This document shows, in pieces, positions 16,493-23,849 of a stretch of 44,990 nt of DNA. Origin of the DNA: Deltaproteobacteria bacterium (lineage in GTDB: Bacteria; Myxococcota; XYA12-FULL-58-9; JABJBS01); contig JABJBS010000319.1 of the NCBI GenBank assembly GCA_018668695.1, positions 1 to 44,990 of the forward strand, written 5' to 3'. Made by a program: the position numbers and the translations under genes. The notes beneath the pieces are model-generated. The model searched no databases and had not been told where the DNA came from. It was given only the letters and a program-made list of their open reading frames with translations. Numbering within the stretch: position 1 is the first letter of the stretch; each line of letters starts with the position of its first letter.

Positions 16493-17601
16493 GTCTCAAA
16501 GCAGTCGTCGTCAAAGAAGTTCGTCAACGGATGCGAGATAGGCTAACGCTCATTCTCACCATCTTCACAGTGCCCTTTTTCACCATGGCCTATGGGTTGG
16601 TCTTTTCACAAGAAACTGTTCATGTAGCGGTGGCAAAGCCAACAACCCACGTAGGGCACCTACTCCTAAAAAGTGTTTTCGAGGCACGCTCCCCCGATGG
16701 GCAAAACCTCTTCAACCTTCATTTGGTTGCGGATGCCTCGGTTCTTAGAGAACAGGTCGAAGCTGGTATTTGGAATGCAGGGGTCATTCTTCCAACCGCA
16801 GTGATTACCGGAAGCCAATCGCCACCACGCATTATTATGCTCGGTCCAGTTCAGCGACCTCAAACGATGCTCACCTTCGCACAGCTTGAGAGAATCCTGC
16901 GGGGAGCATTGGCTCAAATCGATCCAAGCCAACCGAAGACTCCCGTTTTCGCATGGGAGGAAGCTGGGCCACCCGGGCCACAAACCACCTTTGACCAATT
17001 TGTGCCGGGGCTTCTTGCTTTCGCAATCATTATGCTCATCTTCTCTTCAGCTCTCGCGCTGAGTCGAGAGATTGAACGAGGCACCCTGCTCAGGCTTCAG
17101 CTTACGGCGGTCAAACCCTGGCATCTCGTCACGGGGATGGGCTTGGTTCAAACAAGCCTAGGAATCCTCTGCGTCGCAATCACTTTACTCACGGCAGTCG
17201 TGCTCGGGTTTAAGGCTCAAGGCTCGCTTTTGGCAGCCCTGCTCTTTGTTTCATTAGGCTGCTTAAGCTCCATTGGCATTGGCCTCATCATCGCATGCCT
17301 GATGAAGACAACGCCTCGAAGCTTTCTCGTCTCAAGCTTTGTGATGTTTCTGCTACTTGTTTTCTCGGGTATCGTTTTTCCCAAACCAGATGGAAACATC
17401 GGCATGCTTATGGGCTACCAGGTTGCCTGGACAGATATCCTCCCCACAACACACCTACGGGTTGCCTTAGACCGAATCTTGGCCAGCGGTTGGCCCAGCA
17501 GCCGTCTCGGGTACCCACTCACGTGGATGACCCTTCAAGCCACCATTATTCTCGGCACCGGTATTTTTCTATTTGGTAAACAGGGGCCAAGCGGGAAATG
17601 A
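16489..17601 (+). CDS. ABC-2 family transporter permease
   Basis: A 370-residue membrane protein. The ATG at 16489 follows GGAGG and overlaps the ATPase stop. The layout is typical of NatB-like ABC-2 permeases: an N-terminal conserved VVVKEVRQRMRDRLTLILTIFTVPFF segment with a membrane helix, a periplasmic domain of about 150 residues, and five or so helices from about residue 185, including SREIERGTLLRLQLTAV, the coupling-helix region. It pairs with the ATPase at 15542. The UbiA gene that follows overlaps its stop by four bases, so transport and prenyl transfer are encoded as one unit. Confidence 0.9.
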   Translation: MSLKAVVVKEVRQRMRDRLTLILTIFTVPFFTMAYGLVFSQETVHVAVAKPTTHVGHLLLKSVFEARSPDGQNLFNLHLVADASVLREQVEAGIWNAGVILPTAVITGSQSPPRIIMLGPVQRPQTMLTFAQLERILRGALAQIDPSQPKTPVFAWEEAGPPGPQTTFDQFVPGLLAFAIIMLIFSSALALSREIERGTLLRLQLTAVKPWHLVTGMGLVQTSLGILCVAITLLTAVVLGFKAQGSLLAALLFVSLGCLSSIGIGLIIACLMKTTPRSFLVSSFVMFLLLVFSGIVFPKPDGNIGMLMGYQVAWTDILPTTHLRVALDRILASGWPSSRLGYPLTWMTLQATIILGTGIFLFGKQGPSGK

Positions 17602-18491
17602 AACAGCTTATAGCCTGGATCCAGGCTGCGCGCTTTCCGTCTCAGCTCTACTTGCTCCTTCCAGTTTATCTTGGGCAGCTCTGGGCAGAAAATGCCGGGC
17701 ATCCAAGAAACCAAGCCATCTTTTTCCTCGCATTGCTATTCGCTCTCCTCGACCAACTCTACATCGTATTCGCAAACGATTACGCTGACCAAGAAGCCGA
17801 CGCTCTCAACCAATCTCCGACACTTTTTTCCGGAGGCTCACGCGTCCTCGTCGACGGAAAGCTGACCCCGAATTCACTCATGCGGGGCGCACAAGTGGCG
17901 GCCATGGGGTGCCTTGGGACCGCCTCTGTTCTTGCCACGGCTTACGACCGCCCCGGTGCTATCGTCCTGGCCGTCATCGCCCTTCTTTTGCTTTGGGCCT
18001 ACAGTTTTAAGCCGGTTCAGGCCTCTTACCGTGGCTTCGGTGCTTTTCTGCAAACACTGGGGATAGCCGTTGTTTTACCGGTTTTTGGATTCTACGTGCA
18101 GGCCGGAACGGTTCGCGGATTCCCATGGATTCCCTTGCTCGTCTTGGCTGTGTCGCAGCTCAGCTGTGCCATGGCCACCGCCTTACCCGATATAGATGGT
18201 GACAAGAAAGCTGGAAAAAATACGCTCGCCGTTAAACTCGGACATCGCGGAAGCCAAGTATTCATGGCGGTGCTCTTGCTTAGCGCCAGCTTACTCCTGT
18301 GGCTTTCCCTGGATCTAACCCCTGGTCAAATTCAGCCATCCTGGCTAGGGGTACCCGTAGTAGCCGCTGTGTTTGCTGGTACAATACCAAAGGTTCACAT
18401 CGGGCTACATCGTATGACAGCCGTGGCCATCACGACCATCGCGGGCGCGCTCGCAATCGAAGTGATGTACATTTTTGCACTTTTTCGGTGA
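17598..18491 (+). CDS. UbiA-superfamily prenyltransferase (copy 2, MenA-like)
   Basis: A 297-residue polytopic membrane enzyme. The first motif NDYADQEAD is at about 60-68, followed by FSGGSRVLVDGKL (about 77-89), a feature of MenA-type dihydroxynaphthoate prenyltransferases. The second motif DIDGDKKAGKNTLAVKLG is intact. It differs from the copy at 14538 throughout, so it is not a recent duplicate. Being in an operon with an ABC transporter and a lycopene-cyclase-domain protein makes a specialised isoprenoid product, such as an elongated carotenoid, as likely as menaquinone. No other men genes are in the window. Confidence 0.88.
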   Translation: MKQLIAWIQAARFPSQLYLLLPVYLGQLWAENAGHPRNQAIFFLALLFALLDQLYIVFANDYADQEADALNQSPTLFSGGSRVLVDGKLTPNSLMRGAQVAAMGCLGTASVLATAYDRPGAIVLAVIALLLLWAYSFKPVQASYRGFGAFLQTLGIAVVLPVFGFYVQAGTVRGFPWIPLLVLAVSQLSCAMATALPDIDGDKKAGKNTLAVKLGHRGSQVFMAVLLLSASLLLWLSLDLTPGQIQPSWLGVPVVAAVFAGTIPKVHIGLHRMTAVAITTIAGALAIEVMYIFALFR

Positions 18492-18496
18492 TTTGC

Positions 18497-19186
18497 ATGA
18501 AGTATGAGTTTCTCATTCTAACCCTGATTTTCTGGATACCGGGGCTACTCATTTATGCTTTGCGTTTCGATCTGCGCCGCGTCATTCACCTGATGGCTGC
18601 ATTCTCGCTCCCCTTTGCAGCGACTGAATGGCTCTTTTATCCCGAGTATTGGGAGCCCACATTTCTCTTCAACCTGATCGACTACGTTGGATTCGGGATT
18701 GAAGACATCCTTTTTGTAACCGGGTTGGCGGCATTTACATCCACGGTCTATGCGTTCTTCTCTGGTAAAACATTGGAAATTAAAACCGTCCGCTGGGACC
18801 GAGTTGCGCTGATATTCGCGGTAACGGGCTCGCTCGTAACCTTCCTAACTTTGGGTGGCATGGCGACCATCTATGCCTCTGTACTCATCACTGGTGGCAT
18901 TTCCTGTTGGATTCTTTGGCTGCGCCGAGATCTCATTCAAGCTGGTCTGATTGGGAGCCTGCTCACCACTCTCATCTACTTTAGCTTGTGCATGATATTT
19001 GGCATGACCTTTCCGCAAGTATTCGAAATCACGTGGCATACAACCGATTTCCTCAACCTATTCATCATGGGTGTGCCCGTTGAGGAGCTGCTCTACGGGG
19101 CCGCGTGCGGGCTCGCAGCAACGGTTTTTTTACCGTACATCACCGAAGCACGTTTCATCCCACGGGACACGGCCCTCGCCATGTGA
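18497..19186 (+). CDS. lycopene cyclase domain membrane protein (fused CrtYc/CrtYd-like)
   Basis: A 229-residue membrane protein with about six or seven helices. It reads as two repeats of the small lycopene cyclase domain: the first with DYVGFGIEDILF (about 62-73), the second with the clear PVEELLYGA (about 194-202) that carries the conserved acid pair. Bacterial actinomycete enzymes split these into two genes, whereas a fused form of about 230 residues occurs in haloarchaea. In the first repeat the usual Pro-x-Glu-Glu is Gly-Ile-Glu-Asp, so activity may differ. The ATG at 18497 is five bases after the UbiA stop. No phytoene synthase or desaturase is in the window. Confidence 0.8.
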   Translation: MKYEFLILTLIFWIPGLLIYALRFDLRRVIHLMAAFSLPFAATEWLFYPEYWEPTFLFNLIDYVGFGIEDILFVTGLAAFTSTVYAFFSGKTLEIKTVRWDRVALIFAVTGSLVTFLTLGGMATIYASVLITGGISCWILWLRRDLIQAGLIGSLLTTLIYFSLCMIFGMTFPQVFEITWHTTDFLNLFIMGVPVEELLYGAACGLAATVFLPYITEARFIPRDTALAM

Positions 19187-19223
19187 TTCAATCTCAAAGT
19201 AGGGGTTGAAACACAGGATAGCG

Positions 19224-21200
19224 ATGAGCACTGAAGATAAATTCATCGATTGGGTAAGAGAGCGCAGCGGGCAGCGAGCAGTCCCATCTTTTTACCGTGT
19301 TGCCGAAGCTAAAATAGAAAAGCTAGTGGAAGACCTGGCTCAAAATGACATCCTCTCAATCTACGAAGAACTCCAAGAAGAAGGCAAAAGCAGTGAGCTC
19401 TGGTTGCCGGTTCTGGCCTATTTTCAAGACCGCACATCAACACTGAAGCTTAGCGATGAGCAATACACCCTCCTGGGCGAGCGTCCGCTGGCAAGGCTTC
19501 TAAAACGAAACGAAGTTTCAAAAACACTGACCATCTGGTGTGCCGGCTCAGGAACAGGAGCCGAAGCTTACGGCATTGCAATGTACCTCAAGAGCAATAT
19601 TGACCACCCAGAGAGGTGGACTCTCAAAATTCTGGGAACCGATATCTGTCCAGACAACATTCAACGTGCAAGAGAAGGCGAAATTTCTGAAGAGCAGATG
19701 ACCGAAGAGTTTCCTGAACCTTGGAAAGAGCAGTTTATCGAAAATCAGGACGAGACCATTCGCTTCAGTGATGAAATTCGAGAATGCATTGAGTTCAATA
19801 CCCTCAACCTTTGTGACAGCCTCTCATCTATACCGATCTGTGATATCGTCTTGATGCGCCATGTGGTGCCGGAATTATCTGATGATGTTCAGCTTCACCT
19901 CGGCGCCCAGCTCTTAAACCATCTCCACCCTGATTCTATCTTAATTGTAGAACCCGAGGGTAACTCTCCGGGCGAGCCCGGTCTTCTCAAAGCAGTAAAA
20001 GACAAGAGCGGCCTTTTTCAGCTCAATCGCCAAATTCTTCCGCCTGAACTTTTTAAAAGATACGAACTCGGCGATGAGCGAGAAAACGATGATGAACGAG
20101 AAGAACTACTCGACCTGGACCCCCTGGAGGCGCGTGAGCGTGGGTACCGCAAGCTGGCGATGACCCCCGAGGATTACGCGTGGCTTATTCGATATGTGCG
20201 CGGCCTCCACCTCTTCCAAAACATCCCAGACACGGTCATTGGTGAAATATGCAAACGCATTGAACTTTTCGAATTCGATGCCGGTGTTGCCATGGTTCAG
20301 TCGGGGCAGCATGGTGAAGCTTTCTTTATTATTTATGACGGGCAAGTCGACGTATGGGGCCATTCCAACCTACTTCGAAAACCAACTCATTCTGCGACCC
20401 TCATTCCTGGTAATGTTTTTGGGGAGATGTCTATCATTCTCGATGAACCCGCCAACGCCACGGTAAAAGGTGTGGGTCTCACAAAAGTATTCGCACTAAG
20501 CCGCGCACTCTTTGAATACCTCTTAGATAAAAACAATCGCTTCAAAGACCACCTCGGCTCCATGGTTGCCGAACGTGCCCTAGATGGCGGCGTCAAGCGC
20601 TCATTGAAATTGTCAGGAATCAGTCTCCCGGAACTGGATGTCGACTTCTCTGTATTACGTAATCTCTTTGGTAAGAAGCGAGACAAGTCAGAGAGCGAAC
20701 CGAGCAAAATAGAACTCCCCGAGAGCCTGCCCAACGACTTGGCAGACCCAGCAGTAGCGGAAGCCACACAACGTGACTATCTAGAGCTCCTGAAACTTTC
20801 GAAAGAACTGCCACTCTTCCAAGATGCTCCACTCCAGGCCCTTCCTCCTGATCCAGGACAGGTCCTGCTTTATGAGTTCCCAACCAATTATAAACTCATT
20901 AAAGAAAACAATGCCCCCGACGCGGTCTATCTCATTGACGAAGGGCGTGTCTTGGTCTCAACCGGTGGTCGATTCTTTAAAAAGGAAATCGACTTAGCAC
21001 TTCTCGGTCGTGGCCAATTGGTAGGTGAAATGTCGCTGCTTACGGATGCACCATCGATTGCTCATGTCACCACGCAAGGCGAAGTAAGAGCCTTTCGAAT
21101 CGACCGCGAGCTTTTTAAAAGTTGGTGTTTAGAAAGCGACGCTTTTAGAGAAAGCGTCGAAGATGTGATGTTTGAAAGGGAGCCCCCCGGCACCGAATAA
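19224..21200 (+). CDS. CheR-like methyltransferase fused to two cyclic-nucleotide-binding domains
   Basis: A 659-residue soluble protein. The ATG at 19224 has AGGA upstream; a TTG at 19206 is less likely. Residues about 60-280 follow the CheR plan: YFQDRTS in place of the FFRD segment, SAM motif I in TIWCAGSGTGAEAYGIAMYL (about 102-121), ILGTDICPDNIQRAREGE and CDIVLMRHVVPEL, where CheR has CRNVLIYF. Then come two cNMP-binding folds: LFQNIPDTVIGEICKRI to FGEMSIILDEPANATVKG (about 330-440), and a second from LPLFQDAP to GEMSLLTDAPSIAHVTT (about 530-650). The usual Arg of the cyclic-nucleotide pocket is not evident after the GEM motif in either. The substrate and ligand are unknown. Confidence 0.85.
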   Translation: MSTEDKFIDWVRERSGQRAVPSFYRVAEAKIEKLVEDLAQNDILSIYEELQEEGKSSELWLPVLAYFQDRTSTLKLSDEQYTLLGERPLARLLKRNEVSKTLTIWCAGSGTGAEAYGIAMYLKSNIDHPERWTLKILGTDICPDNIQRAREGEISEEQMTEEFPEPWKEQFIENQDETIRFSDEIRECIEFNTLNLCDSLSSIPICDIVLMRHVVPELSDDVQLHLGAQLLNHLHPDSILIVEPEGNSPGEPGLLKAVKDKSGLFQLNRQILPPELFKRYELGDERENDDEREELLDLDPLEARERGYRKLAMTPEDYAWLIRYVRGLHLFQNIPDTVIGEICKRIELFEFDAGVAMVQSGQHGEAFFIIYDGQVDVWGHSNLLRKPTHSATLIPGNVFGEMSIILDEPANATVKGVGLTKVFALSRALFEYLLDKNNRFKDHLGSMVAERALDGGVKRSLKLSGISLPELDVDFSVLRNLFGKKRDKSESEPSKIELPESLPNDLADPAVAEATQRDYLELLKLSKELPLFQDAPLQALPPDPGQVLLYEFPTNYKLIKENNAPDAVYLIDEGRVLVSTGGRFFKKEIDLALLGRGQLVGEMSLLTDAPSIAHVTTQGEVRAFRIDRELFKSWCLESDAFRESVEDVMFEREPPGTE

Positions 21201-21205
21201 ACAAT

Positions 21206-21649
21206 TTAACCAATGGAACGGTAAAGACCATCTTCTCCAGATAAATGGTCTTGATGACGTAAAAAGAACACGGGGACTTCCACCCGAGCCTCAGTTCCAT
21301 CAGAAAACTCTACCCATAAAAAGCCACGCATGCTTCCACAGGCTGTTGGTAACGGACAATAACTTGAAAAGGTTTCGCTTTCGCCGGCCTGGATCCATAC
21401 AGGCTTGCCACGCATTCCGGCATCCTCAAGCGACCTTTCTACGCCATTTCCATCTCGAATTGTAAAGTGTCGGGTTTGAACCGCTACCGCCATCTCACCG
21501 CGGTTAATAAGCCGCATTGCATAGAAAAACACATGCAATCCTGATTCAGGCGCTGAGTCGTCGGGCAAGTACATCGGTGCCACCTGAACCTCAACATCAA
21601 ATGTAACGGCGCAATATGGCGCTTCTGACACAGCCACACTATTCTCCAT
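21206..21649 (-). CDS. apaG: ApaG family protein
   Basis: A small immunoglobulin-like beta-sandwich protein of about 147 residues from the ATG at 21649; a GTG at 21688 would add 13. ApaG has been linked to cobalt and magnesium resistance, and similar domains occur in F-box proteins. The family pattern is clear: VEVQVAPMYLPDDSAPESG, then VFFYAMRLINRGEMAVAVQTRHFTI, DGNGVE, GKPVWIQAGESETFSSYCPL and GSMRGFLWVEFSDG. The GxGxxG-like loop of typical ApaG reads GMRGKP here. It is convergent with the CheR-like/cNMP gene, with five bases between the stops. Confidence 0.9.
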   Translation of the reverse strand: MENSVAVSEAPYCAVTFDVEVQVAPMYLPDDSAPESGLHVFFYAMRLINRGEMAVAVQTRHFTIRDGNGVERSLEDAGMRGKPVWIQAGESETFSSYCPLPTACGSMRGFLWVEFSDGTEARVEVPVFFLRHQDHLSGEDGLYRSIG

Positions 21650-21894
21650 TCGTTCACAGCAAACAGCCCCGTGAAGCGCGTCGATCACTAGATAAGAACA
21701 TCATAACCTATATCGGCCACAATTTCCCGAAATATGTCAATTTTGTCCGAAAATGAGTACTCAATTAATTTAAAATAATACTTCACAAATCGAATGATTT
21801 CTGTTTGGCAATCATTGTCCCCAGGCTAAGCTGAGTCTAAATTCTCTTTTTGAGACACCACCACAAGAGCAGCAGCGAAGGAAATCTCAAGAAA

Positions 21895-22293
21895 CTATCC
21901 ACCCAATAAGCAGGCGTTCCATTCTCCGCTTTGCAGGGAACAATCGGAAAGATTCGCTGGAGTTGGGTCTGTTCGGCCTTCTGTACAAATAAAAGACAGC
22001 GTCTGTGTACACGTATAAAAAGCAACTCCGGTGGACTCGCATGATTCGCTTAAGTCCATGTCATCCTCAGCAGCGCATTTTAGAAAACAGCTATTCAGGC
22101 TCTCCGTTAAGTCTGCGGGACAGTCCTCTGGGTCGTCATGGGAAAAGTCACAATGTTGATGACAAGCCTCAATGAAGGAGATGGATTCGTCGACAGGAGC
22201 CGGTTCAGATATCCCGTTATCGGATTCGCCTCCGCAGGCAGCCAGAAATAATAATGTGAAGGAGAAGAGAATCAAGGAAGGTAAGTGGGTCAT
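21895..22293 (-). CDS. small Cys-rich lipoprotein
   Basis: A 132-residue predicted lipoprotein: signal LILFSFTLLFLAACGG with lipobox LAAC. The mature part is acidic and holds ten or so Cys residues in paired spacing (ACHQHC, DCPADL, NSCFLKC, ESCES, YTCTQTLSFIC, DCSLQS), which suggests several disulfides and an envelope location. No family recognised. The ATG shares one base with the stop of the gene before it (TAATG), so translation is probably coupled. Confidence 0.7.
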   Translation of the reverse strand: MTHLPSLILFSFTLLFLAACGGESDNGISEPAPVDESISFIEACHQHCDFSHDDPEDCPADLTESLNSCFLKCAAEDDMDLSESCESTGVAFYTCTQTLSFICTEGRTDPTPANLSDCSLQSGEWNACLLGG

Positions 22294-22646
22294 TAATGGA
22301 CGATTTCAGGCTGAATCAGCTCTCGTTTGCCCGCCCCCTTCTCGGGATCGTCATTACGACAATATTCGAGAGTAGGTTCAGGATATTTCCAGGAGTAGTA
22401 GCCATCGCCCTTATCAAAATCCACGGCCCAAAGGCCACAAGGTTTAGCGCCCGCCTGATCAACTTGGTCAACCCAGATGTCGATAACGCCCTGAATTTTT
22501 TCAACACAGTCATCATAACCCGGTTCATCAACTTCAAATAGGTCTCGCTCTTGCGCAAGCACAAGGACTTCGCTTGCTGCCTTTTGAGTGATCCCTTGAA
22601 GATACGGCATCAGTTGATTTGCTTGTTCTAAAGAATGTACGTTCAT
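22293..22646 (-). CDS. DUF2203-like protein
   Basis: A 117-residue cytoplasmic protein that fits the DUF2203 family. The N-terminus MNVHSLEQANQLMPYLQGI matches the family's start, then a helix, and the C-terminal half GLWAVDFDKGDGYYSWKYPEPTLEY corresponds to the family's GLVDFP...WKLGE segment. No function is established for this family. The ATG at 22646 has an AGGA just upstream. It is encoded directly before the small Cys-rich lipoprotein with a one-base overlap; the pairing is not explained. Confidence 0.7.
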   Translation of the reverse strand: MNVHSLEQANQLMPYLQGITQKAASEVLVLAQERDLFEVDEPGYDDCVEKIQGVIDIWVDQVDQAGAKPCGLWAVDFDKGDGYYSWKYPEPTLEYCRNDDPEKGAGKRELIQPEIVH

Positions 22647-22838
22647 GGTCCTGCCCCCAGCCCATTTGAATGCATTAATAGTGTTAGGCCTGAGCTCGAT
22701 GGTTTCAAGTATTTAAGATCAGTAAATAATTATGTTTAACCCGAAAAACGGGAATACCTGCAAGTAATTTTTAACTTAAAACGTTTTCTAGGGAATTGTC
22801 AGGTCCTCTTGATCGTTTAATTCATGAGATACCCCCTA

Positions 22839-22891
22839 GCTGGCGGCTCATGAGTACGCTTATTCCCCCAAGCCATCCCATGGCCGCCAGC
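22839..22891. repeat. 9-base inverted repeat upstream of the zinc-ribbon gene
   Basis: GCTGGCGGC at 22839-22847 pairs exactly with GCCGCCAGC at 22883-22891. The spacer between the arms contains a copy of TCATGAG, which also occurs just before the left arm. It lies in the 313-base gap 22647-22959, whose left part (22670-22800) is AT-rich and otherwise empty. It could be an operator or a structured element above the promoter at 22923. Confidence 0.35.
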
Positions 22892-22922
22892 GCTTTCTCC
22901 ACTCAAACTCCACTCCAGCGTC

Positions 22923-22952
22923 TTGCACGCACCTCGCCCCTTACCGTATCCT
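22923..22952 (+). promoter_or_regulatory. candidate promoter giving a leaderless mRNA for the zinc-ribbon gene
   Basis: TTGCAC at 22923-22928 and TATCCT at 22947-22952 are separated by 18 bases. The ATG at 22960 follows the -10 box by seven bases, the distance at which transcription normally starts. No Shine-Dalgarno sequence precedes that ATG. Confidence 0.35.
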
Positions 22953-22959
22953 CGTGCAC

Positions 22960-23604
22960 ATGTCGGACCTGCTCAGCCCCACCTGTGGCTCATGTTTGCG
23001 TTTCCTCAAACACAACAAAGAGCCCGATGGCCTCTATACCGGACAATGTCGGGTTCGCCCCGAACTGAAACTCATTTCGGAAACACTCAGTATTTGCAGT
23101 AAGTTTCACCTCAAGCCCGCGCTTGAAGGCAAAGTTAAGGTACCGAAGCCGACCAAGGCGAAGCGGTCCCGGTCAAGAAGCAGTCAAGATGACGATACCC
23201 CACGACCACAGCGTCCCACCCTTTCAAAACCCACCATGGGTAATACTGATGGAGAAATCGACATGGATCGAAATGGCCTCAAACAAGTATTGCGCGAGCT
23301 CCTCGAAGAGGAATCACTTTATGGATACGTGGAGCTGGGGCGTAAATGGGAAGGCGGAACCATCATACTCAAGCCTGCCGACGACAGCCTCCAACCGAAA
23401 GAGGTCCCGATTGAAACATTCTTTCATAAGATAATTATGGTCCGAGACAGATTGCGAGTCCTAGAAGCCAAACTCAATGGCCATGACGACCTCAGCAAAA
23501 CCGACAAATTGGAGATGCAACAATACATCTCAAAGGCCTACGGCACCCTAACCACATTCAATATCCTGTTTCAGAACAAAGAAGATCAATTTAGCTCCAA
23601 ATAA
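22960..23604 (+). CDS. hypothetical protein with N-terminal Cys4 zinc ribbon
   Basis: A protein of 214 residues of unknown function. The N-terminus holds CGSC (about 9-12), a Cys in GQCRVRPEL (about 30) and one in SICSKFH (about 46), consistent with a four-Cys zinc site. A basic Lys/Pro/Ser-rich linker (about 58-90) follows. The C-terminal 115 residues are helical with one beta part (GYVELGRKWEGGTIILKP, then VPIETFFHKIIMVRDRLRVLEAKLNG). The start is ATG at 22960 rather than GTG at 22954 because it fits a leaderless transcript from the -10 box at 22947. The ribbon plus basic linker suggests nucleic-acid binding, by inference. Confidence 0.7.
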   Translation: MSDLLSPTCGSCLRFLKHNKEPDGLYTGQCRVRPELKLISETLSICSKFHLKPALEGKVKVPKPTKAKRSRSRSSQDDDTPRPQRPTLSKPTMGNTDGEIDMDRNGLKQVLRELLEEESLYGYVELGRKWEGGTIILKPADDSLQPKEVPIETFFHKIIMVRDRLRVLEAKLNGHDDLSKTDKLEMQQYISKAYGTLTTFNILFQNKEDQFSSK

Positions 23605-23849
23605 GAACTTTATACAGATACGGCAAAAGTGGCCCGAACAAAGTATACCAATATGAGCCATCATCCGAAAAACGTACAAATCACAGGTGTCTCCCTTACC
23701 ATTTTGAATAATTAGACGATTTTAGACGTTGTTCAACGGGTGAATACTGCTTAGGGACATCGAAACTTCAGAGTTAGAAAGTCGTTTTCTGAAGTCATCC
23801 AGAACCCGGTGTTCGCCCGAAACACTCACAGCCCAACTAGGGGGAAACG

